From Chloroflexota bacterium (GTDB taxonomy: Bacteria > Chloroflexota > Anaerolineae > Aggregatilineales > UBA3940), in NCBI GenBank assembly GCA_010092775.1, contig JAADYZ010000447.1:1-16406 (forward strand): DNA of 16,406 nucleotides. The letters are read 5' to 3'. Positions within the stretch are counted from its first letter, which is position 1, and each line of letters opens with the position of its first letter. Below are positions 6,942 to 12,955 of the stretch, piece after piece. Position numbers and translations under genes: made by a program. The notes below the pieces were generated by a model, which was given only the letters and a program-made list of their open reading frames with translations, searched no databases and was not told where the DNA came from.

Positions 6942-6970
6942 ATTATACTCCTCTTTAGAGGGTGACAAAA
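6942..6970 (-). promoter_or_regulatory. Promoter of the STAS gene pair
   Basis: On the minus strand a perfect TATAAT (6947-6942) lies 17 bases from TTTTGT (6970-6965), or 15 bases from TTGTCA (6968-6963). The predicted leader is about 70 bases. Confidence 0.55.
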
Positions 6971-7098
6971 AGGATCATCCGATGTTTCGCGCAGACCATA
7001 GATTTCGTTCAGATTTTATGTCTTCAATATTCACAACACGTTGAGGTCCAAAGCAGATAATCGCAAGCCAAAGCGAACGCATTTTGGCGCGCCCTGGC

Positions 7099-7104
7099 TA
7101 TAAT
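7099..7104 (+). promoter_or_regulatory. Candidate -10 box upstream of the small charged protein gene
   Basis: A perfect TATAAT at 7099-7104 lies 44 bases before the ATG at 7149. The -35 region at 17-base spacing (AACGCA, 7076-7081) is poor, so the call rests on the -10 and its position. Confidence 0.45.
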
Positions 7105-7148
7105 TGGGTTGTTGACTTTTCATTGCAGATGGAAAGAGAGCCAAGCAG

Positions 7149-7454
7149 ATGAGCAAGACCTTTGACGAGCTGATGAAAGTGCTCGACGAGAAAGGCAAGA
7201 TCGAAGACGAGGTAGCCAAGAAGATCATCGAAGAGCATGGCGCGCTGAGCGATGAGGAAAAGAAACAGCTCGCCTCAGCCATCAAGATGAAGAAGGCCCT
7301 CACGGAGTCGAAAGATGACGCTGACAAAAAGGATGATGGCGAAGTCGGTATGGATGACTACCTCGCCGCCCTCAGCGTCATGGACTCCGACGACGCCAGC
7401 GAAGAAGACAAGAAGAAAGCCAAAGAGGCCATTGAGAAGTTTGAAAGCCAGTAG
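7149..7454 (+). CDS. Small, highly charged helical protein of unknown function
   Basis: The 101-residue product is dominated by Lys, Glu and Asp and is predicted almost entirely helical. It begins SKTFDELMKVLDEKGKIEDEV and ends KKKAKEAIEKFESQ. There is no signal peptide, membrane segment or Cys. The middle (about 55-66) is a flexible Asp/Lys-rich stretch separating two helical parts. The ATG has AAAGAGAG upstream, and a perfect TATAAT lies 44 bases before it. Codon use is like the neighbours, which supports a real gene. I do not recognise the family. It lies 80 bases before the kinase gene on the same strand, so co-transcription is possible, and a role linked to the kinase is only a guess. 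Confidence 0.75.
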   Translation: MSKTFDELMKVLDEKGKIEDEVAKKIIEEHGALSDEEKKQLASAIKMKKALTESKDDADKKDDGEVGMDDYLAALSVMDSDDASEEDKKKAKEAIEKFESQ

Positions 7455-7467
7455 GTGAGGGGCTGGC

Positions 7468-7500
7468 CTCTGAGCAGTGATCCCCTTCTCAGAGTATGAT
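7468..7500 (+). promoter_or_regulatory. Inverted repeat and -10-like box before the kinase gene
   Basis: CTCTGAG (7468-7474) and CTCAGAG (7488-7494) form a 7-bp inverted repeat directly before TATGAT (7495-7500). There is no good -35, and no T-run that would make the repeat a terminator. It could be an operator or a weak promoter for 7535. Confidence 0.3.
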
Positions 7501-7534
7501 AGAAGGACAAGATCGATAGCGAGCGGAGCATTCC

Positions 7535-8911
7535 GTGGCGCAAGTTCAAGACTTATCGGGCCAGAAGCTCGGCGAATATGAACTGCTGGAGATGATTGGC
7601 CGGGGCGGGATGGCAACGGTCTATCGGGCGCATCAGCCTCGCATGGGGCGTGATGTGGCGATCAAGCTGTTGTCGCCCAACTATGCGCGATCCAAGGCTT
7701 TTGTGAAGCATTTCGAGCAGGAGGCGATGACGATCGCCCGCCTCCAGCATCCACACATCCTGCCCATTTATGACTTTGTCGTGCGAGATAGTCAGCCTTT
7801 TCTGGTGATGGCCTACTTGAGTGGTGGCACGCTGGCACGACGGATCGCGCGCAGCCGCAGTGGTCTGCCACTCGACGAAACGGTGCGCGTCTTTTCGCAG
7901 ATTTGCTCAGCGCTCGATGCAGCCCACGATCGCGACATCATCCACAAGGATGTCAAGCCCGGAAACGTGCTCTATGATGATCGTGGGAATGCCTACCTGG
8001 GTGATTTTGGCATCGCGCAGGGCCTGGGCGATGAAGCCCGCAAGTCCGTCGCCATTGGCACACCCGAGTATACGGCCCCAGAACTGAACCAGGGTCAATT
8101 CCCCAGTCGGGCCAGCGACATCTATTCAGTTGGGGTCAGCCTATTTGAGACCCTAGCAGCCATTCGACCCTATCGCGGCGATGCGGATGCGTTGAAAGAG
8201 GCCCATGCCAATCGACCGATACCCAGCATCAGCATTCTGCGGCCCGATTTACCCGCCAGCATCAAGCTTGGCGTGGATCAACTCATGGCAAAGGACCCGA
8301 GCGCGCGGCCCAAATCAGCCTCGGCGGCGGCCCTGACGCTGGCTCGGGCAGCGGGTGTGCAGCCCCCGCTCGAATTGTTCAGCGAAGACGTCTCTCCACT
8401 TCCCATTTCAACGACACCACCCCCGAAAGAGGCAGAAGCGCGACCGCTTCAGGTTGCTCCTAAACAGAGCGACCTGATCATCAAGCCATCTACCGCCAAA
8501 CTTCCCCCGAGTCCGCCAGCGCCTCCCAAGGAGGACGATGAGCTTGACTATGTGCCGCTGATTCCAGCCTTTCCCGAAGACCCGGTTCTGCCCGCGTCGT
8601 TCAGCGAAGCACCTGCCGCTGACAATGCCCCGCCGCTCGATTTCCCCTTTGATCCCATCGAACTGATCGCTGCGCCGGAAACGCGCCGCTCCGAGCCAAC
8701 GGCGGACCTCAATGCGCTGCCCCCGCCATCAATGGAAAAGACCTTGCGTGTCGAGCGCTTGCCACAAGGTCGGCGTCGCAGCGGGCGCAGCGAGGGGACC
8801 AGCCGCGCCCTTCTCGCGGTCTGGGTGGCGGGTATGGCCGCCATGCTAGTGGCCCTGCTGCTCTTTGCGCTGCTGGCTGGCTCTGGCGTTTTGCCAGTGC
8901 CCAGCGGCTAG
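7535..8911 (+). CDS. Hanks-type serine/threonine protein kinase with near-C-terminal membrane anchor
   Basis: The start is GTG 7535 with GGAGC just upstream. The 458-residue product has a complete kinase domain (about 14-272). It shows the glycine loop GRGGMATVY (22-30), VAIK with Lys44, helix-C Glu63, catalytic loop HKDVKPGNV with Asp139, Lys141 and Asn144, DFG (157-159), and GTPEYTAPE (175-183). The usual HRD Arg is Lys. A Pro-rich, low-complexity linker of about 140 residues follows. One transmembrane helix (about 426-449) comes next, and only about nine residues lie beyond it. There is thus no PASTA or other external sensor domain. It probably phosphorylates Ser/Thr of cytoplasmic partners, and the FHA gene at the right edge shows that phospho-Thr readers exist in this genome. 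The neighbour upstream is the small charged protein. Confidence 0.94.
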   Translation: MAQVQDLSGQKLGEYELLEMIGRGGMATVYRAHQPRMGRDVAIKLLSPNYARSKAFVKHFEQEAMTIARLQHPHILPIYDFVVRDSQPFLVMAYLSGGTLARRIARSRSGLPLDETVRVFSQICSALDAAHDRDIIHKDVKPGNVLYDDRGNAYLGDFGIAQGLGDEARKSVAIGTPEYTAPELNQGQFPSRASDIYSVGVSLFETLAAIRPYRGDADALKEAHANRPIPSISILRPDLPASIKLGVDQLMAKDPSARPKSASAAALTLARAAGVQPPLELFSEDVSPLPISTTPPPKEAEARPLQVAPKQSDLIIKPSTAKLPPSPPAPPKEDDELDYVPLIPAFPEDPVLPASFSEAPAADNAPPLDFPFDPIELIAAPETRRSEPTADLNALPPPSMEKTLRVERLPQGRRRSGRSEGTSRALLAVWVAGMAAMLVALLLFALLAGSGVLPVPSG

Positions 8912-8931
8912 TTGACCCCTCGTTTAAAATG

Positions 8932-8981
8932 TAATCGCGGACCAGAGGCCCGCGATTAGCACACACACATACAGTTTTCCG
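8932..8981 (+). repeat. Hairpin plus 21-base tail, copy 1
   Basis: TAATCGCGG (8932-8940) pairs perfectly with CCGCGATTA (8950-8958); an inner CC/GG extends the stem around a three-base loop. Two bases later begins a 21-base sequence (8961-8981, core CACATACAGTTTTCCG) that recurs identically at 9141-9161. It lies 20 bases after the kinase stop, so it may end that mRNA, but the T-run is only four bases. Confidence 0.75.
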
Positions 8982-9008
8982 TAGAAGATTTGCTCAAACA
9001 AAGGGACT

Positions 9009-9059
9009 ACCCCTCTATTTGACGGGGATTAGGATAACTCAGGGCGAGAAAAAATCGCC
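9009..9059 (+). ncRNA. Possible structured RNA segment between the two hairpin-tail elements
   Basis: A stem GGCGA/TCGCC (9043-9047 with 9055-9059, A-rich loop) and CCCC/GGGG (9010-9013 with 9024-9027) lie between the two hairpin-tail copies. ACCCCTC (9009-9015) is also exactly complementary to GAGGGGT (9114-9120) in the loop of the second hairpin, so alternative or pseudoknot pairing is possible. I see no promoter that clearly drives it, so this is a weak candidate. Confidence 0.25.
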
Positions 9060-9090
9060 ATAATTGCTTTCTGTTGTTCAAAATCTTGGC

Positions 9091-9161
9091 CCAACCCTGG
9101 ATGGCCGAAGGGGGAGGGGTGGCTCACCCAGGGTTGGCTTACACACACATACAGTTTTCCG
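9091..9161 (+). repeat. Hairpin plus 21-base tail, copy 2
   Basis: CCAACCCTGG (9091-9100) pairs perfectly with CCAGGGTTGG (9128-9137). The 27-base loop can pair further (GGCC with GGCT) and is G-rich. Three bases after the stem starts the 21-base sequence 9141-9161, identical to 8961-8981. The stem sequence itself is unrelated to that of copy 1. Confidence 0.75.
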
Positions 9162-9209
9162 ACAATAGAACGCTATAGGGGCAAAAAAAGTTCCCTCGAT
9201 TTAGAGCAA

Positions 9210-9238
9210 TTTCGGGATGTAATGTGATTTGGTATAAA
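9210..9238 (+). promoter_or_regulatory. Extended -10 promoter upstream of the 112-residue protein gene
   Basis: TATAAA (9233-9238) is preceded by TGG, an extended -10. The -35 region TTTCGG (9210-9215) at 17-base spacing is weak. An 8-bp inverted repeat, AAGTTCCC (9188-9195) and GGGAACTT (9244-9251), brackets the promoter and could be an operator or form a stem. Confidence 0.45.
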
Positions 9239-9351
9239 GTGCGGGGAACTTGATGGAAGGTCCTTGGTCCTGGGATAGTCCGGCTGCCTGTCTGGGGCAC
9301 GGACTGCGGTATGATTGTCGACGAGTCGCTTTATATCAACAGGAGCCAATC

Positions 9352-9690
9352 ATGTCTGATTCTGTGATCTGGGGTATTCGGACCTACAAGCTGTTTCTTT
9401 ACGCAGGCACCTACGAAGTCTACGATCATCGCGTTAAGGGATTGATCATCTTGAATGAGGCCGGGGGTGAGCGCGAAGTCTATGCCTACTTCACCGATGG
9501 CCCACCGCCCGAAGGCCTTCGGATCGTCAATGAGCGCTACATCGTTTGGTACGAGTTCGATCAGTTCCATCCCCTGATGGAGATGCTGCGCGAGGAAAAG
9601 CCGATCTACATTCAGTACTTCGAGGGCGATCGCAAGTATCTCACGATTGCTACCGCCGCTGAACCCGTCGGTGAGGGGGAGGACAAATAG
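9352..9690 (+). CDS. Small protein of unknown function
   Basis: The ATG at 9352 is chosen over an in-frame upstream start at 9250 because AGGAG lies six bases before it. The 112-residue product shows no signal peptide, membrane helix or cysteine. It is mixed beta/alpha and rich in aromatic residues, with FLYAGTYEVYDHRVKGLIIL (15-34), VYAYFTDGPPPEGLRIV (43-59), YIVWYEFDQFHPLMEMLREE (63-82) and YIQYFEGDRKYLTI. The strand spacing suggests a compact beta-rich domain. I do not recognise the family. It converges with the GT-C-like gene, with nine bases between the two stop codons and no terminator visible there. It has its own extended -10 promoter. Confidence 0.78.
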   Translation: MSDSVIWGIRTYKLFLYAGTYEVYDHRVKGLIILNEAGGEREVYAYFTDGPPPEGLRIVNERYIVWYEFDQFHPLMEMLREEKPIYIQYFEGDRKYLTIATAAEPVGEGEDK

Positions 9691-9699
9691 GGCTCGCGC

Positions 9700-11604
9700 T
9701 CATTCGCAGGGGAGATGATTCATCACATCTTCCACCCGATAGACCTCAATCAGTGGGTCCAAGTGGAGCGGGGGAACCGAACGGAAGAAGGACCGCAGCG
9801 TCTCCCACTGCTCGTCTGTGTTGGGCGTCCAGTTACGCCCATGCTGATGTAGGAACACAAACTCGAATCCATCGTCCAGCAATTGTTGGGCGGCGGCTTC
9901 GTATTCAGCAGAGCGGGTGCAGTTTGGCCCTTGCCACTCAAACCAGGTTGAGAGCAAAGCATTCTGATCGATGTAGCTATAGGCGTCTGGCGGTGTGCGG
10001 GCGCTCATCCCTTCGACGATGGGCTGATTGTGTGTCATCTGCAAATACATGTAGTACTTGGCGGGCTGACGGCCCATGGGCAGGTCGATCACCCCGCCTT
10101 CGACGAAGCGCTCATCTTGATAGAATGCGGACACGGGAATCTCACGCACAGGCAGCGGTGCCTGAGAGGTCTCCAACAGCAGCACCAGACTGAACACAAC
10201 CGTTAGCCCTGTCGCTATAGCGGGACCTGCCGCCCAGCGCTTAAGCCAATCCCATAGAACCTGCCAACCGTAGCCGATGATCACGGCCATCGGCAGGATC
10301 AGCACCAGACTGAATCGGTGTGACTCGCGCAGAGCCTGGAAGATGGGATTGCTCTGTAAGAAGTAGTAAGGGGTCCAGGTGAAGTCGACCGGCTGGCGAT
10401 CGAAGGTCCACATCACCCCTAAGCTCATCAGCCAGAAGAAGATGGCCAGGACCCACCAGATCAACCAACGACGTTGGCTCCCTTTAACGATCATGCCAAC
10501 CAGGCCCACAGCGGCGATCAACATGGCGCTCAGGCCGAGGTAGAAGCTACCCTTGTAGACATACCAGAAAGTGTAGTGCAGACCGAACATCCGCTCGATG
10601 GCTGGTGAGACGAAGAAGAGCGTATCAGGACCATGTGAGAAATAGGCCAGGATGTCCACCCCCTCGGTGATGGTCCATTGATTTAAGGCCTCATCTAACC
10701 AGGTTGTGGTGAAGTAGGGCAAGTAGATGGGCAAGGCAATCAATAGGGTGGCTGCGCTGTACAGGCCCATTGCCAGCCAGAAGGAACGCCGTTTCCAGAA
10801 GCCCTCGACCAGCATCCGTAGGCCCACATAGCCCGCACCGGTTAACCCGGCGAAGACGTAAATCTTCAAATTGACATAGGCGTTCAACGACAATAAGAAC
10901 GCCGCCGCAATCAGCAGGCCGACGTCCGCTGGCTCCAGCCGTTTCCTCGGGGCGCTCTCGTCGATCACCCTGTCCAGTGCGATGATCAGGAGCAGGATCG
11001 CAAAAGGTATGTAATGGATATTGCCGGTGTTGGGCTGTTGAAGCACATCCCACACGTGGTTGGGATAGAAGGCATAGAAGGCCCCCGCAAACCAGGCACC
11101 CGCGCGATTCTTGGTGAGATAGACTACCAGCAGGTAGACACCATAACCGCTAGCAATGAGCGACAGCAGCGACTGGATGTTGTGCGCCCCAATCGGGCCA
11201 AGCAGCGGCTCCAGGATCGACCAAGAGAAAACCCCTGGCCAACGCCGGGGGATAAAGGCAGCATCAAAACCAATTGGATAAAAGAGAAACTGCGTGCGGG
11301 CCAGGCTGTCTCCACCACCAAAGACCTGCAAAATCCACCAATTTTGCCACAGGGCCTGATGAATATCGATGTTGGTGCGGTCCAGATGAGTCGTTAGGCC
11401 GCGCACCAGCGGAAAGGTCATCACGATCGCTGCAACAATGTAGAGAGCAATCGCCCAGCCATCACGCTTCAGCCAGGCGACGATTAGATTATCGGGTTCG
11501 GCCTTACCATGATCTGCTTGAGGGGCAGGTGTGGAAGGTTGGTTTGGAGTGTCGCTGTCTGTTGGGTCTTGCGCTCCACCTATCATGAACTCAGTGTAAC
11601 GCAA
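9700..11604 (-). CDS. Large polytopic membrane protein, GT-C-like glycosyltransferase candidate
   Basis: From the TTG at 11604 the product is 634 residues. ATG at 11586 (MIGGAQ) is an equally likely start; neither has a clear ribosome site. A polar N-terminus of about 45 residues is followed by roughly eleven membrane helices to about residue 480, then a soluble extracytoplasmic domain of about 150 residues. The first external loop holds acidic residues in HLDRTNIDIHQALWQNWW. An Asp-bearing first loop and a C-terminal soluble domain are the layout of GT-C enzymes, which use polyprenyl-linked sugars outside the membrane. The soluble part contains GGVIDLPMGRQPAKYYMYLQ and QWETLRSFF near the end, as in YfhO/GT39-type relatives. 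The substrate is unknown. It could be co-transcribed with rsmG and the small gene upstream. Confidence 0.72.
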   Translation of the reverse strand: MRYTEFMIGGAQDPTDSDTPNQPSTPAPQADHGKAEPDNLIVAWLKRDGWAIALYIVAAIVMTFPLVRGLTTHLDRTNIDIHQALWQNWWILQVFGGGDSLARTQFLFYPIGFDAAFIPRRWPGVFSWSILEPLLGPIGAHNIQSLLSLIASGYGVYLLVVYLTKNRAGAWFAGAFYAFYPNHVWDVLQQPNTGNIHYIPFAILLLIIALDRVIDESAPRKRLEPADVGLLIAAAFLLSLNAYVNLKIYVFAGLTGAGYVGLRMLVEGFWKRRSFWLAMGLYSAATLLIALPIYLPYFTTTWLDEALNQWTITEGVDILAYFSHGPDTLFFVSPAIERMFGLHYTFWYVYKGSFYLGLSAMLIAAVGLVGMIVKGSQRRWLIWWVLAIFFWLMSLGVMWTFDRQPVDFTWTPYYFLQSNPIFQALRESHRFSLVLILPMAVIIGYGWQVLWDWLKRWAAGPAIATGLTVVFSLVLLLETSQAPLPVREIPVSAFYQDERFVEGGVIDLPMGRQPAKYYMYLQMTHNQPIVEGMSARTPPDAYSYIDQNALLSTWFEWQGPNCTRSAEYEAAAQQLLDDGFEFVFLHQHGRNWTPNTDEQWETLRSFFRSVPPLHLDPLIEVYRVEDVMNHLPCE

Positions 11605-11670
11605 GCCCGTCTGTGCGCCTATTCACAATGTGCAGACTTGATGCAGAAAAGCCACCGATTTCGCTGCGCT

Positions 11671-11916
11671 CTAGTGCGGTTGACAAGGTGCGCGGCGCAC
11701 TCGCTGCGGCTTGGCACCGGGCACCCGTTCTTCGTCCTCCGTGATCACCGCCAGTCGGGCCGCTCGAAAGGCATCAACCTTTGCTTTCTTAATGCGGGGA
11801 GCCTCTTTGTCGCTGTCAGGATGCAGCAGTTGAATTCGCTCTTCAGCCATCGCCATAAAGCTCCGCTTCAGGAGTTTGCCACGATCCATCTTTTGGACGA
11901 TCGTCGTTTGCGCCAC
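11671..11916 (-). CDS. Possible small charged protein downstream of rsmG
   Basis: A frame of 81 residues begins at GTG 11916, 29 bases after the rsmG stop, or at ATG 11889 (72 residues). No clear ribosome site precedes either. The sequence is basic and mostly helical, with RGKLLKRSFMAMAEERIQLL, KKAKVDAFRAARLAVITEDEE and an Arg-rich tail. There is no membrane segment or signal peptide. Its composition resembles a real soluble protein more than a shadow frame, and no gene lies on the other strand. It fills the only space between rsmG and the GT-C-like gene. I recognise no family. Confidence 0.45.
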   Translation of the reverse strand: MAQTTIVQKMDRGKLLKRSFMAMAEERIQLLHPDSDKEAPRIKKAKVDAFRAARLAVITEDEERVPGAKPQRVRRAPCQPH

Positions 11917-11945
11917 TTGATCAAATCGGACATGTCCTCGAGAGG

Positions 11946-12653
11946 CTAGTGGGGTTTCGTGCTTGGGCGTCCCGGTCGACGCGGATAGTCGGTGGGGGTG
12001 GGCACGACCTTCTCGATCACAATCAGCAGGTGAGCTTCATCGACATCAGGGAGATCGATGATTTCCTGTTTCGTGACGCTTCCTCCAAGTACCTCAAGGG
12101 CACGCCTGGCCTGCTCAATCTCATGCGCGGCGCTGGCCGCTTTCATCGCCAGGGCTTGTCCGCCCGTTTTGACCAGTGGCAATAGATACTCAAGCAGGAT
12201 GGGCAGCGCTGCCACGGAGCGCGCCAGCGCCCAATCATAGCTTTCGCGATGGTCGCGATGCTGCCCGATTTCCTCAGCCCGCCCTGGCAGCGCTGTCGCC
12301 TTCGTCAAAGCCAGCGAGTCGACCACCGTCTGCAGGAAGCGTACCTTCTTCCCAGTGGCGTCATTCACGGTGATGTGCCAATCCGGGCGGGCGATGGCTA
12401 GCGGCAAGCCAGGGAAGCCTGCTCCGCTGCCCACATCGATTAGCCGGGTCCCTGCCGGTTGATCTCTCAGGACGGTCAGGCAGCTCAGCGAGTCGAGAAA
12501 GTGGCGCACAGCGATGGCCTCACGGTCAGTGATGGCGGTGAGGTTGATGCGCCCATTCCACTTGATGAGCAGGTCCGCGTAACGCTCGAAGGCAGCACGC
12601 TGCGGGCTGTCGAGTGAAAGCCCCAAGGCCTTGAGCTGGCCTGGATCGATCAT
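11946..12653 (-). CDS. rsmG: 16S rRNA (guanine527-N7)-methyltransferase RsmG
   Basis: The 235-residue product is a typical RsmG (GidB). It has N-terminal YADLLIKWNGRINLTAITD, REAIAVRHFLDSLSCL, the AdoMet-binding motif I LIDVGSGAGFPGLPLAIA, then a second acidic strand with GKKVRFLQTVV, GRAEEIG and YDWALARSVAALPILLEYLLPLVKTGG. It adds N7-methylguanine at position 527 of 16S rRNA; loss of it in other bacteria gives low-level streptomycin resistance. The length is slightly above average because of a Pro/Arg-rich tail. The ATG (12653-12651) overlaps the stop of the upstream fragment as ATGA, and only AAGG lies before it, so expression probably depends on translational coupling to that fragment. 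Confidence 0.95.
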   Translation of the reverse strand: MIDPGQLKALGLSLDSPQRAAFERYADLLIKWNGRINLTAITDREAIAVRHFLDSLSCLTVLRDQPAGTRLIDVGSGAGFPGLPLAIARPDWHITVNDATGKKVRFLQTVVDSLALTKATALPGRAEEIGQHRDHRESYDWALARSVAALPILLEYLLPLVKTGGQALAMKAASAAHEIEQARRALEVLGGSVTKQEIIDLPDVDEAHLLIVIEKVVPTPTDYPRRPGRPSTKPH

Positions 12654-12853
12654 CCTTGGGAGGCCGCCTGACGCATTTGGACCCCATGTTCAATGTCAAT
12701 GAGGTTACCTGAAGGCAACCTATCATTGATAGGGGTCGCCAGAAGCACAATCGTCGATGAATGGAGGCCCTTCCAACCGCCAAGCTCCTGGAAACTGCTG
12801 TGCAGGTGGGCACTGACCCCCTGATACTGATTTTCGTGCAAGGTGATCGGCAT
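12650..12853 (-). pseudogene. DUF4058-like N-terminal remnant, overlapping the rsmG start
   Basis: The 67-residue frame starts at ATG 12853 with GAGG five bases upstream. It resembles the N-terminus of Chloroflexota DUF4058-like proteins: NQYQGVSAHLHSSFQ, then GGWKGLHSSTI, LPSGN and IDIEHGVQ. Those proteins are usually over 200 residues, whereas here the frame stops at TGA 12652-12650, inside the rsmG start codon. It therefore looks like a truncated gene whose 5' end, promoter and ribosome site survive. The family assignment is from memory of the pattern and is moderate. It might instead be a genuine short leader gene that feeds ribosomes to rsmG. Confidence 0.5.
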
Positions 12854-12883
12854 GCGGCCTCACTTTGTGCTCGTCATTCCGCC

Positions 12884-12892
12884 ATTATACCA
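12884..12892 (-). promoter_or_regulatory. Extended -10 promoter for the remnant-rsmG unit
   Basis: On the minus strand TATAAT (12889-12884) is preceded by TGG (12892-12890), a consensus extended -10. No good -35 is seen. It lies 31 bases upstream of the ATG at 12853. Confidence 0.55.
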
Positions 12893-12908
12893 ATGGTGAC
12901 GATAGAGT

Positions 12909-12922
12909 TATCATGATACACT
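12909..12922 (+). promoter_or_regulatory. Candidate extended -10 of the VanW-family gene, overlapping a 10-bp palindrome
   Basis: TACACT (12917-12922) is preceded by TGA, an extended -10. The perfect palindrome TATCATGATA (12909-12918) overlaps it and lies about 20 bases from the divergent extended -10, so one protein bound here could affect both genes. Confidence 0.35.
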
Positions 12923-12955
12923 TCTGGCAAATGAGCCAATGAGAAGGGCGACCTG

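Larger units (their letters stand above)
8912..9351. other. 440-base non-coding stretch with hairpins, a duplicated 21-base tail and a promoter
   Basis: No supported gene lies between the kinase stop and the ATG at 9352. The stretch holds two hairpins, each followed by the same 21-base sequence. Between them are two small internal stems, and an extended -10 promoter lies near the right end. All are listed separately. The segment 8982-9090 is AT-richer than the flanking genes. Confidence 0.7.

Noticed and set aside
8961..9161. The 21-base repeat as ends of a mobile element
   Set aside because: The two copies are direct, not inverted, and only 180 bases apart. There is no transposase or target-site duplication between or around them.
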